A stretch of 13,623 bases of DNA, taken from contig JAKSQG010000030.1 in NCBI GenBank assembly GCA_024404275.1, positions 1-13,623 of the forward strand, read 5' to 3'. Below, one piece after another: positions 1 to 6,195 of the stretch. Under the pieces are notes generated by a model. The model was not told where the DNA came from, did no database searches, and saw only the letters and a program-made list of their open reading frames with translations. The stretch is from Clostridia bacterium. Its GTDB lineage: Bacteria > Bacillota > Clostridia > Christensenellales > Aristaeellaceae. Made by a program: the position numbers and the translations under genes. Position 1 is the stretch's first letter. Each line of letters begins with the position of its first letter.

Positions 1-505
1 GACCCGTAAAATGACCGTACAGATAGTCCTTGATGTTGACAAACTTCCACGTGCGGGCATAGACCTCGGGCTCGTGCTCCTTGAGCCACATGTACTTGGG
101 CAGACCGGCATGTACATCAATGCGGTTGCCTGTGACACGGTAGAACTCCATCAGCGGAATGAGCTGAGCGGTACGGTCTGCCTGTTCGGCGGTGCGGTTG
201 TCGGAATGGATGATGTTGGGGTACAGCGCGTTCCCGTCGGCGTCCATGGGGATGCAGCCATTCATGGTGCCGGTCAGACCAAGGGCCTGCGCCGCGGCGG
301 GGTCCAACGCCTCCGTCAGTGCGCGAACAGCCCGAAGGGCAGCACTGAGCTGCTCTTCGGGCTTCTGCTGGGCCCAACCGGGATGGGGGTAGTAGGTGTC
401 AGACGCTTCGGGACGGCGGAACAGCGCACGGCCAGCCCGCGTGAAGGCGGAGCATTTGACGCCTGTTGTACCGGCATCCAGAGTAATGATATAGGGCTCT
501 GTCAT
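1..505 (-). CDS. FGGY-family carbohydrate kinase, N-terminal part (cut by window edge)
   Basis: Reading the minus strand from the ATG at 505-503 gives 168 codons, open to the left edge. The start of the protein (TLDAGTTGVKCSAF, residues 8-21) is the first phosphate-binding loop of the FGGY kinases (xylulokinase, gluconate kinase, rhamnulokinase and relatives). HSDNRT (100-105) and FVNIKDYLYGHFTG (155-168) match the substrate-side motif and the end of the first actin-like domain of that family. The missing part should be about two thirds of a roughly 480-500 residue protein. Such kinases phosphorylate a sugar or polyol with ATP in the cytosol; the substrate cannot be read from this fragment. 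The start lies 9 bases after the stop of the upstream dehydrogenase and has no visible Shine-Dalgarno sequence, so translation is probably coupled. It is the third gene of a PfkB kinase / SorE-like dehydrogenase / FGGY kinase operon. Confidence 0.9.
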   Translation of the reverse strand, partial: MTEPYIITLDAGTTGVKCSAFTRAGRALFRRPEASDTYYPHPGWAQQKPEEQLSAALRAVRALTEALDPAAAQALGLTGTMNGCIPMDADGNALYPNIIHSDNRTAEQADRTAQLIPLMEFYRVTGNRIDVHAGLPKYMWLKEHEPEVYARTWKFVNIKDYLYGHFTG

Positions 506-514
506 GGTATTTGA

Positions 515-1768
515 TTAAAAGTTGGCAAGCAGGTACTTTTCGGCTTCGGCGCACCACAGACCCTTGTGCGCTTTGACGATCTTGTCCAGCTCGGCGAAGC
601 GGGGATCGGTCTTGCCCTTCTCCTCAAACTCGTCCAGAGCGGTCAGGGGCATATTGAGGTGGGTATAGATCAGCTTTTTGCCGCCGGGAATCTTGGGCAG
701 GTTCAGCGTGGTCTCGCCAGCGCAGTCCAGACCGCCAATGTGCGTCACCATGACGGCGGGACGGATGCGGCCGGCCGCGGTCAGGCGCAGGGATTCCTTC
801 ATGTCCTCGGTGTTGCCGCCGGTGGTGCCGATGACGTGCGTGGAGTTGTAATGCACATCATAGTAGTTGAGGCGGGCGCTGAAGTGCTTGTCGGTGGGGC
901 CGGCAAAGAAGCTCAGGCAGCCGTCGCGGCCCAGAATGTCGGAGGCCAGTTCGACCACAGCGGTGACGGGGGCATAGGCGAACACGTCGTCATAACCGGT
1001 GCCGCCCACCAGACCCTTGAGGTAAGCCGCGGGGTCTTCCACATTGGCGGTGTTGACAAACTGCAGGTCAACGCCCATCTTCTTGGCGTCTTCTTCATCA
1101 AACAGGGAGCGGGCCTTGGCCAGACGATCCTCGTTGATGTCGGTCACGATCAGAGTGCCGGGACGGCGGTCGCAATGGATGATGTATTCCGCCATGCCCA
1201 GACCCATGGGGCCGGCGCCGGCGAGGATGATCATCTTGCCGCCCTCTTTGATGCCCATGTCATGCTCATACACGCCCATGCGGGTGTGGAAAGCGGCATG
1301 CGCGGCACCGATGGAGCAGCTGTAGGGCTCGGCCAGAGAGGCCTCAAAGTAGGCGTCACCGTCATACTGCAGGAAGCAGCCCAGCTCCATGACCTCCTGC
1401 GGGATGATGCAGTAGGTGCAATCGCCGCCGAAGTAGGGGTAGGAGTAGCCGGGGCTCCACATGGTGCCCTTGTAGTTGAGGGCGGGCTGCAGGGTGAATT
1501 TGGTGCCGGGGAAGAACTGACCGTCGTACTTTTTGCCGACCTTCACAATGTCGCCGGCAAACTCATGACCCATGATGACGGGGTTCACGTCACAATCCTG
1601 CGGAACACGCTTGTGCTCCTTGCCCAGGGTGGCGCACTTGTAGGTGGACATGCAGATGCTGTCGGATACGACCTTGACCAGGATCTCATCGTCCTTGATC
1701 TCCGGCAGTTCGAATTCTTCGGTTCTCAGATCATTGGCGCCATACAGGCGCAGCGCTTTGGTTTTCAT
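515..1768 (-). CDS. Zinc-dependent MDR dehydrogenase, L-sorbose-1-phosphate reductase-like (SorE/YggP family)
   Basis: This 417-residue medium-chain dehydrogenase closely resembles E. coli YggP and SorE along its whole length as I remember them (for example GYSYPYFGGDCTY at 107-119, FFAGPTDKHF at 287-296 and VTHIGGLD at 341-348). SorE reduces L-sorbose 1-phosphate to D-glucitol 6-phosphate with NAD(P)H. Visible features are Cys39 in DSICMSTYK (catalytic zinc), GHE at 67-69, Glu147 in LAEP, a GAGPMG Rossmann loop at 184-189, and Asp210 at the end of beta-2, which suggests NAD(H) preference. The ATG at 1768 has AAAGGAG about 8 bases upstream. The gene starts 21 bases after the pfkB-type gene and is followed 9 bases later by the FGGY kinase, so all three are probably one transcript. 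The family is firm; the exact substrate is inferred and another ketose phosphate or hexitol phosphate is possible. Confidence 0.88.
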   Translation of the reverse strand: MKTKALRLYGANDLRTEEFELPEIKDDEILVKVVSDSICMSTYKCATLGKEHKRVPQDCDVNPVIMGHEFAGDIVKVGKKYDGQFFPGTKFTLQPALNYKGTMWSPGYSYPYFGGDCTYCIIPQEVMELGCFLQYDGDAYFEASLAEPYSCSIGAAHAAFHTRMGVYEHDMGIKEGGKMIILAGAGPMGLGMAEYIIHCDRRPGTLIVTDINEDRLAKARSLFDEEDAKKMGVDLQFVNTANVEDPAAYLKGLVGGTGYDDVFAYAPVTAVVELASDILGRDGCLSFFAGPTDKHFSARLNYYDVHYNSTHVIGTTGGNTEDMKESLRLTAAGRIRPAVMVTHIGGLDCAGETTLNLPKIPGGKKLIYTHLNMPLTALDEFEEKGKTDPRFAELDKIVKAHKGLWCAEAEKYLLANF

Positions 1769-1789
1769 GGCAGTGCTCCTTTCGTATTA

Positions 1790-2725
1790 TCAAAGCGTAA
1801 TTTCTTCCAGTTGTACCTGAGGAATGAGCGTATTGATGAGGGAAACCTCGGGGGCCTGCGTGCCGCTGCAGGTAACAGCCGCGGCGCTGACCGCCATGGC
1901 CAGACGGCAGGTGTCATAGAAACTCATGCCGCTGTGGATGCCGTGGCACAGGGCGGCTACCATGGAGTCGCCCGCGCCAACGGTGGACTGCACCTGCACA
2001 TGCAGACCGTGACCGCGCAGGATCTGGTCTTCACGCACAAACAGCGCGCCGTCGCCGCCGAGGGAGACAACGACCGTTTCAATGCCGCTCTTGACCAGTT
2101 CCATGGCCGCAGCGGCAATTTCGGGAATGCCGGACAGCTGCTTGCCGGTCAGGCGGGCCAGCTCGGCGTCATTGGGCTTGACCAGGGAGGGCAGCGCCTT
2201 GACGCCTTCGTTCAGCAGCGCGGCATCGGCATCCATGACCACCAGCACGCCCTGCTCGCGGAAACGGCGGGTCCACTCGGCAAAAATGGTATCGCGCGTG
2301 CCGGCAGGCGCCTTGCCGGCCAGCACCACGATGTCGCCGGGCTGCAGCACTGCCTGCGCCTTGTCGAATACGTTTTCCAGCATATCATCGGGCACGGGGG
2401 CACCGGCCTCGTTGATATCGGTATTGGTATGATTGACGGGATCGATGACCTTCAGATTGGTGCGGGTATCCTGCTGAACATAGATGCAGTCGCAGCGGAT
2501 GCCCATCTCCTCCAGACTATGCTGGATGAAGCGGCCGGTGGAGCCGCCCAGCACGCCGGTGGCCATGCTGTCGGTCCCCAGAGCCTTGAGAACCTTGGAG
2601 ACATTGATGCCCTTTCCGCCTGCGTCCAGACGCAGGGACTGAATGCGGTTGACCTTATCCACCCTGAAATCCGGCAGGACAACGGTTTTATCCAGCGCCG
2701 GGGTCAGTGTAACGGTGACGATCAT
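1790..2725 (-). CDS. PfkB-family kinase, 1-phosphofructokinase / tagatose-6-phosphate kinase type
   Basis: The protein is 311 residues, the usual length for FruK/LacC. It begins MIVTVTLTPALDKTV, the classic start of 1-phosphofructokinases and tagatose-6-phosphate kinases. DAGGKGINVSKVL (34-46) is the first PfkB signature, KPNDAEL (183-189) follows, and STVGAGDSMVA (247-257) is the second signature, with Asp253 as the expected catalytic base. It should phosphorylate a ketose phosphate to a bisphosphate in the cytosol. The frame is open upstream to a TTG at 2770, but the ATG at 2725 has AAGGAGA six bases before it and fits the family N-terminus, so it is the start. It is the first gene of the operon with the SorE-like dehydrogenase and the FGGY kinase, behind a strong promoter with an operator-like repeat. 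Fructose 1-phosphate, tagatose 6-phosphate or a related product of the dehydrogenase are all possible substrates. Confidence 0.9.
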   Translation of the reverse strand: MIVTVTLTPALDKTVVLPDFRVDKVNRIQSLRLDAGGKGINVSKVLKALGTDSMATGVLGGSTGRFIQHSLEEMGIRCDCIYVQQDTRTNLKVIDPVNHTNTDINEAGAPVPDDMLENVFDKAQAVLQPGDIVVLAGKAPAGTRDTIFAEWTRRFREQGVLVVMDADAALLNEGVKALPSLVKPNDAELARLTGKQLSGIPEIAAAAMELVKSGIETVVVSLGGDGALFVREDQILRGHGLHVQVQSTVGAGDSMVAALCHGIHSGMSFYDTCRLAMAVSAAAVTCSGTQAPEVSLINTLIPQVQLEEITL

Positions 2726-2755
2726 TGCTTTTCTCCTTGTGTGTTGATCATAGAT

Positions 2756-2775
2756 GTTTGAAACAAACAAACACC
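2756..2775 (-). promoter_or_regulatory. Operator-like TTTG direct repeat at the expected transcription start
   Basis: On the minus strand three GTTT units in a row (GTTTGTTTGTTT) run into a small inverted repeat GTTTCAAAC. The site lies at and just after the expected transcription start of the sugar operon, a good position for a repressor. T-rich direct repeats of this kind are typical of DeoR-family sugar repressor operators (AgaR, FruR, GlpR types). The assignment is an inference, because no regulator gene is in the window. Confidence 0.35.
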
Positions 2776-2781
2776 ACCTGT

Positions 2782-2809
2782 ATCATATCATATTCGGGAA
2801 GAATGTCAA
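2782..2809 (-). promoter_or_regulatory. Promoter of the sugar kinase / dehydrogenase operon
   Basis: On the minus strand TTGACA (2809-2804), a 16-base spacer and TATGAT (2787-2782) form a near-consensus sigma-A promoter. Transcription would start near 2775, about 50 bases before the kinase ATG. It is the only promoter-like site seen for the three-gene operon. Confidence 0.75.
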
Positions 2810-2921
2810 GAATAAATCTGAAAGAATAGCCAAATTTGTTCCAGATACGACAAGTGTAATGCTCAGTAAAACGGTTAAACGTATCACATGATGTAATTTT
2901 TTCACGCGGTTGGACTGCTGC

Positions 2922-2950
2922 TTGACGATTTTGCCGCGGATGCGTATAAT
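2922..2950 (+). promoter_or_regulatory. Promoter of the Pro/Gly-rich protein gene
   Basis: TTGACG (2922-2927), a 17-base spacer and a perfect TATAAT (2945-2950) lie 33 bases before the ATG at 2983. A GGAGG ribosome binding site at 2970-2974 sits eight bases before that ATG. The spacing and near-consensus boxes suggest strong, probably constitutive transcription. The 2726-2982 stretch holds only this promoter and the divergent one. Confidence 0.8.
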
Positions 2951-2982
2951 AAATAACAATAATTCATACGGAGGCGGATATT

Positions 2983-3519
2983 ATGGCACATTATGTCATC
3001 GGCCGTGACCTGGACGGCGACGGTTACTACGATTATATCAGCGACCTTCATACCATGACCCTGACGGAATACCCGCAGATGGCCATGCAGTTTGATGACC
3101 GTGATCTGGAATACATCAACATGGCGCATCTGGCGGCCCATGGATTTGTACCCATCGGCATCACTGCCCTGCGCCTGACCATCATGCCCACCCTGAAGTT
3201 CCGCCGCCCTGCTTCTTTCCTGCAGGCGCTGCTGACCCCGCCGCCGCGTGCGCCGCGTACCACGCCCCGTCCGCATAACGGACCGCGCCCCGGCTATCAT
3301 GCGGCTCCCCGTGCGAGCGCCCGCCCCGTGCCCGGCGCTCCCGTGCCGCCGCCTCCCCGTCCTGTGGCTCCCAAGCCTGTGACACCCAAGGCAGTCGCGC
3401 CAAAACCGGCCGGTCCGGTCCGTCCTGCGGGTCCCAAGCCCGGTCCCGGCGGACGCGGTGGTAAAGGCGGTCCCGGCGGCTTCGGTCCCGGAGGTTTTGG
3501 CCCCGGCGGACGCAGATAA
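2983..3519 (+). CDS. Unrecognised protein: D-x-D-G-D-G loop N-terminus, Pro-rich middle, Gly-rich tail
   Basis: I do not recognise this 178-residue protein. Three zones are visible. Residues 1-75 look folded and contain RDLDGDGYYDYISD (8-21), an EF-hand/dockerin-like acidic loop with Asp at 9, 11, 13 and 17. The spacing to the last acid (Asp21) is one residue longer than in a standard EF-hand. Residues 85-155 are rich in Pro, Arg, Lys and Ala with repeated VxPK and APKP units. Residues 153-178 are almost only Gly, Pro, Phe and basic residues (GGFGPGG repeats). There is no signal peptide and no membrane helix, so it is probably cytosolic and partly disordered. The basic tail could bind nucleic acid or acidic polymers, but that is a guess. 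A consensus promoter, GGAGG site and strong terminator mark it as a real, well-expressed single gene. Confidence 0.75.
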   Translation: MAHYVIGRDLDGDGYYDYISDLHTMTLTEYPQMAMQFDDRDLEYINMAHLAAHGFVPIGITALRLTIMPTLKFRRPASFLQALLTPPPRAPRTTPRPHNGPRPGYHAAPRASARPVPGAPVPPPPRPVAPKPVTPKAVAPKPAGPVRPAGPKPGPGGRGGKGGPGGFGPGGFGPGGRR

Positions 3520-3531
3520 ACAAATCATCAT

Positions 3532-3568
3532 CAAAGGACGGAGCAGCTTGCTCCGTCCCTTTGTTTTT
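3532..3568 (+). terminator. Rho-independent terminator of the Pro/Gly-rich protein gene
   Basis: A 14-15 base-pair stem (left arm from 3532, right arm to 3563, one bulged base) closes on a three-base GCT loop and is followed by TTTTT at 3564-3568. It starts 12 bases after the stop codon. Confidence 0.88.
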
Positions 3569-3640
3569 GGAAAAAGTGGAGACTGCGGGACATTGTATGC
3601 GTATTTTTTGGATTTATTTGCATTTGCCGTTCCAATTGGC

Positions 3641-3669
3641 TTGCATTGTGCCATAGCAAGTGGTAGAAT
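3641..3669 (+). promoter_or_regulatory. Promoter of the one-helix membrane protein gene
   Basis: TTGCAT (3641-3646), a 17-base spacer and TAGAAT (3664-3669) precede the ATG at 3707. The preceding gene ends in a terminator, so this gene needs its own promoter, and this is the best match in the 138-base gap. Confidence 0.6.
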
Positions 3670-3706
3670 ACTGTTTATCGGAATAACAGGAGAGGGGGAG
3701 AAGCCC

Positions 3707-4186
3707 ATGAACGGCATCATCATCTGCGCAGCCGTGCTGATGGCGGCGGCGGTTCATCTGCTTTTCTCCTATTATCGTGAAAAACAAAAGGAAATCTGGC
3801 GTATCCGCCGTATGCGGGAAGGGGAGCTGTACGGACAGCTCCGTCCGATGGTGCATCGGGCTGCGCGGGTGGATATCGATCAGGTACGCATCGAAGGCGG
3901 ACGTATTTCCATCACCACCGTGTATCCGCCGGGAACGCTGGGCATGTTTGAGGTGGAGAGCGAGGGCTTCCGGCCGTTGACGGCCACCGATACGCGTGTG
4001 CTGGCGGAGCTGTTGGCGGAGGAAATTGCACCGCTCTCTGACCTTGGGCGTTACCGCCTGCGCCGTTACACGGTGCTGCGGCAGGATGGACGCCGGGAGA
4101 AAGCGTATGTGTACACCATCCGCAGCTGCTATAAGGACGCGCTGGTGCAGGCGCGGCAGAAGCGGGCACGGCTGGACCTGCAATAA
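3707..4186 (+). CDS. Unrecognised one-helix membrane protein
   Basis: The protein is 159 residues and I cannot place it in a family. Residues 3-22 form one hydrophobic helix, followed by a basic stretch (REKQKEIWRIRRMR, 24-37), which predicts an N-out, C-in anchor with a cytosolic domain of about 120 residues. That domain has alternating strand-like segments (VDIDQVRIEGGRISITTVY, 55-73), a helix around 95-110, and another strand pair around 118-138, suggesting a small alpha/beta fold. The frame is open back to 3458, but the ATG at 3707 has a strong GGGGGAG site six bases upstream and follows a promoter. Extending it would run through the previous gene's end and terminator. It stands alone between two terminators, so context gives no function. 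Confidence 0.72.
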   Translation: MNGIIICAAVLMAAAVHLLFSYYREKQKEIWRIRRMREGELYGQLRPMVHRAARVDIDQVRIEGGRISITTVYPPGTLGMFEVESEGFRPLTATDTRVLAELLAEEIAPLSDLGRYRLRRYTVLRQDGRREKAYVYTIRSCYKDALVQARQKRARLDLQ

Positions 4187-4194
4187 GCATTATT

Positions 4195-4227
4195 AAAGGA
4201 GAGAAATCAATCCTTCTCTCCTTTTTT
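4195..4227 (+). terminator. Rho-independent terminator of the one-helix membrane protein gene
   Basis: AAAGGAGAGAA (4195-4205) pairs with TTCTCTCCTTT (4214-4224) over an eight-base loop, and a run of T ends at 4227. It begins eight bases after the stop codon and directly abuts the next gene's -35 box. Confidence 0.85.
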
Positions 4228-4228
4228 G

Positions 4229-4257
4229 TTGCCGAAAGCGGAGCCCTGTGGTATAAT
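4229..4257 (+). promoter_or_regulatory. Promoter of the YczE-like gene
   Basis: TTGCCG (4229-4234), a 17-base spacer and a perfect TATAAT (4252-4257) come straight after the previous terminator's T-run. A CAGGGGG ribosome binding site at 4279-4285 sits eight bases before the ATG at 4294. Confidence 0.75.
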
Positions 4258-4293
4258 CTGACGGTTTCTCAATTTTGTCAGGGGGCAAACCGA

Positions 4294-4983
4294 ATGACTT
4301 TGAAGCCCATGGAAAACAAAACCTCCCGCAGCATTTTTCTCGGCATGCTGCTTTCCGCTTTCAGCCTGTTCGTCAATGGCTTTGGCGTGTATCTGACCAT
4401 GCATGCCGGCATCGGCGCTGCGCCGTGGGATGTGCTCAATCAGGGCGTATCCCGAACACTGGGCATCCTGTACGGCGATGCGTCCATTGCCATATCGCTG
4501 ATGATTCTGGCCATCGACATCATTCTGAAAGAGCCCATTGGTCTTTCGATGTTCATCGATGCCGTGGTGGTCGGCAAATCGGTCGACTTTTTCAACGCCA
4601 TCCACATTGTGCCCAAGCCCACAACGCTCCCCGCCAGCATTGGCGTGATGATCATCGGTCTGTTCATCATCGGCTATACGCAGATGACGTACATGATCGC
4701 CTCGCTCGGCAGCGGACCGCGTGACACGCTTCTGGTGGGGTTGGGACGCAGATTACGGCGCATCCCCATCGGCGCGGTCAGCATCGGGCTGCTCAGTACG
4801 GCCACTCTGATCGGTTGGGTGCTCGGCGGCGATGTCAACATCGGCACGCTCATCTGTGCCGGTCTGGCGGGTCCCATCATGCAGCTGTGCTTTATGTCCG
4901 CGCATTTTGACGCCACAAAGGTGCGTCATCAGCAGCTGAAGGAATCGTTCCGCATCTTTGCGGGCAGCCTCAAAAACAAATAA
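4294..4983 (+). CDS. YczE/YyaS-like integral membrane protein
   Basis: This 229-residue protein has about five to six hydrophobic segments (roughly 13-35, 62-78, 85-100, 113-135, 159-178, 182-202). It carries the hallmarks of the YczE family: NGFGVYLTMHAGIGAAPWDV (28-47) with the conserved G-x-x-PWDV turn, SRTLGILYGDASI (53-65), and SLGSGPRDTLLVGL (137-150) before the second half. Length and layout are normal for the family. The molecular role is not established; B. subtilis YczE affects surfactin production. It lies in the cytoplasmic membrane. The gene stands alone behind its own promoter and shares a terminator with the convergent nrdR gene. The ATG at 4294 is preferred over the one at 4309 because it has a properly spaced ribosome binding site. 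Confidence 0.85.
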   Translation: MTLKPMENKTSRSIFLGMLLSAFSLFVNGFGVYLTMHAGIGAAPWDVLNQGVSRTLGILYGDASIAISLMILAIDIILKEPIGLSMFIDAVVVGKSVDFFNAIHIVPKPTTLPASIGVMIIGLFIIGYTQMTYMIASLGSGPRDTLLVGLGRRLRRIPIGAVSIGLLSTATLIGWVLGGDVNIGTLICAGLAGPIMQLCFMSAHFDATKVRHQQLKESFRIFAGSLKNK

Positions 4984-4987
4984 AAAC

Positions 4988-5034
4988 ATCCCCTTGCACC
5001 GGTAATGGCCTCTGCCGCTCCGGCGCAAGGGGAT
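4988..5034. terminator. Bidirectional terminator between the YczE-like gene and nrdR
   Basis: Arms 4988-5002 and 5020-5034 form a 15-pair stem with one A/C mismatch around a 17-base loop. T-rich sequence follows on both strands: CTTTTATG on plus, and on minus GTTTTTATTTG running into the end of the YczE-like gene. It begins five bases after that gene's stop and 14 bases after the nrdR stop. Confidence 0.85.
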
Positions 5035-5047
5035 CTTTTATGTTCTG

Positions 5048-5509
5048 TTACTTTTTCCTGTCATCCAGCAGCTGATTCAGCTCCCGCATGAAGGTGGGAA
5101 TATCGGTAAACTGACGGTATACGGAGGCAAAGCGCACATAGGCGACCTCGTCCAGTTCACGCAGGGCCGACATGACGGTCTCGCCGATCTGACGGGAGGT
5201 AATCTCCTGCTGCAGGTTGTTATAGGCGATCTGTTCCACATCGGATACGATCTTTTCAATATCGGCGGCGGTGATGGGGCGTTTGTGACACGCCTGAATG
5301 ATGCCGCTGCGCAGCTTCTGCGGGTCAAACAGCTCGCGGGTGCTGTCCTTTTTGATGACAAGCAGCTGCGGCATCTCGATCTTCTCGTAGGTGGTAAAGC
5401 GGCGGCCGCAGTTGATGCACTCTCTGCGGCGGCGGATGCTGGTGCCTTCATCAGTGGGACGGGAATCGACAACGCGGCTGTCGGGACAGTTGCAGAACTG
5501 GCATTTCAT
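5048..5509 (-). CDS. nrdR: Transcriptional repressor NrdR
   Basis: This 153-residue protein is a full-length NrdR, the ATP/dATP-sensing repressor of ribonucleotide reductase genes. The N-terminal zinc ribbon has Cys3, Cys6, Cys31 and Cys34 (MKCQFC and INCGRRF), with the conserved VVDSRPTDEGTSIRRRREC stretch between them. The ATP-cone domain covers about residues 49-139 (VIKKDSTRELFDPQKLRSGI, and later VAYVRFASVYRQF). No ribonucleotide reductase gene is in the window, so it acts in trans. The start at 5509 has a GGGGG-rich site upstream. Its own promoter overlaps the stop codon of the SGNH hydrolase gene. No terminator separates the two, so it may also be reached by readthrough from the hydrogenase-related operon. 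Confidence 0.97.
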   Translation of the reverse strand: MKCQFCNCPDSRVVDSRPTDEGTSIRRRRECINCGRRFTTYEKIEMPQLLVIKKDSTRELFDPQKLRSGIIQACHKRPITAADIEKIVSDVEQIAYNNLQQEITSRQIGETVMSALRELDEVAYVRFASVYRQFTDIPTFMRELNQLLDDRKK

Positions 5510-5542
5510 GCGGCATGGCCCCCAAAATAATCGTTTGAACCT

Positions 5543-5572
5543 ATTATAAAACGAAGATCAGCCGTTTGTCTA
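5543..5572 (-). promoter_or_regulatory. Promoter of nrdR
   Basis: On the minus strand TAGACA (5572-5567), an 18-base spacer and a perfect TATAAT (5548-5543) lie about 34 bases before the nrdR start. The -35 box overlaps the last codons of the upstream SGNH gene. I saw no clear NrdR box here. Confidence 0.6.
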
Positions 5573-6193
5573 CAAAAAACGCTGCAGAAATTTTGCCGTC
5601 GCCAGACCCAGCTTTTCATAGCCTTCGGGCTGCAGATGGCAGAGATCCTTGTAATAGCTTTCATCCCAGTTTTCCGCCACGGCAAACAGGTCGTTGACGG
5701 GAATGTCTTCGCCCTCCAGTGCCGTTAGTGCCGCGGCATTATAGCGGCGCACATCCGCGGTGGTGCGGGGGTTGACCGCCTCGGGCTGGATAGGGTTGAT
5801 GGGGGTGGTGGTGGCAAAGATCAATTTGGCCTTCGGGAAAAGCTTGCGGATGTTCATCACGATGCGCTTGATGTTCTTTCCGTAGGCATCGACCTCGGTC
5901 AGGGGGTCGGGGTCGCCGTTGAAGTGCGCGCAGTCCCACTGACCGCAGTTGAACTGCACCACATCCATGTGTTCGCCGTCATACTCCTGCGACCAGGCAC
6001 GCAGACGGGTCAAAATGTACTGGCTGTTGCGGCAGTTGTCATCGGGAAAGATGACGTGCGCCTTGCCCGCCATCGCCTCCACGGTGGTGTTGCAGTAGCC
6101 CTTGCGGATGGAATCACCGATCAGAAAGATATTGGGCAGATCGTTTTCACAGACCCATTTGCGGCTGTCGCTGCCGTTTTCAATATAAGCCAT
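5570..6193 (-). CDS. SGNH/GDSL-family hydrolase
   Basis: The protein (207 residues from the chosen start) has the SGNH hydrolase blocks: IFLIGDSIRKGY (22-33) with nucleophile Ser28, QFNCGQWD (80-87) in place of the GxND block, and DLCHLQPEGYE (183-193) with Asp183 and His186 three residues apart. Such enzymes remove acyl or acetyl groups from carbohydrates, lipids or other esters. No signal peptide is seen, so it should act in the cytosol; the substrate is unknown. It is the last gene of the hydrogenase-related operon. Two starts are possible. An ATG at 6205 overlaps the upstream stop and touches the AAAGG site. The ATG at 6193 lies two bases after that stop and 12 bases from the same site, so I prefer it. 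Either way translation is coupled to the preceding ATPase. Confidence 0.85.
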   Translation of the reverse strand: MAYIENGSDSRKWVCENDLPNIFLIGDSIRKGYCNTTVEAMAGKAHVIFPDDNCRNSQYILTRLRAWSQEYDGEHMDVVQFNCGQWDCAHFNGDPDPLTEVDAYGKNIKRIVMNIRKLFPKAKLIFATTTPINPIQPEAVNPRTTADVRRYNAAALTALEGEDIPVNDLFAVAENWDESYYKDLCHLQPEGYEKLGLATAKFLQRFL

Positions 6194-6195
6194 AT

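Noticed and set aside
11..514. Open frame of 167 codons on the plus strand at the left edge
   Set aside because: The minus strand of the same stretch encodes the FGGY kinase N-terminus with clear motifs.
566..2761. Open frame of 731 codons on the plus strand across the dehydrogenase and PfkB genes
   Set aside because: It is antisense to two firmly recognised genes. It spans their intergenic gap, has no family resemblance, and is rich in Gly, Ala, His, Gln and Val as expected for the complement of GC-biased codons.
2866..2880. CcpA (cre) site
   Set aside because: GTAAAACGGTTAAAC shares the central CG but misses several fixed positions of the consensus on both sides.
5510..5580. NrdR box for autoregulation of nrdR
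   Set aside because: No pair of ACACWATATNTWGTGT-like sites is visible around the nrdR promoter.
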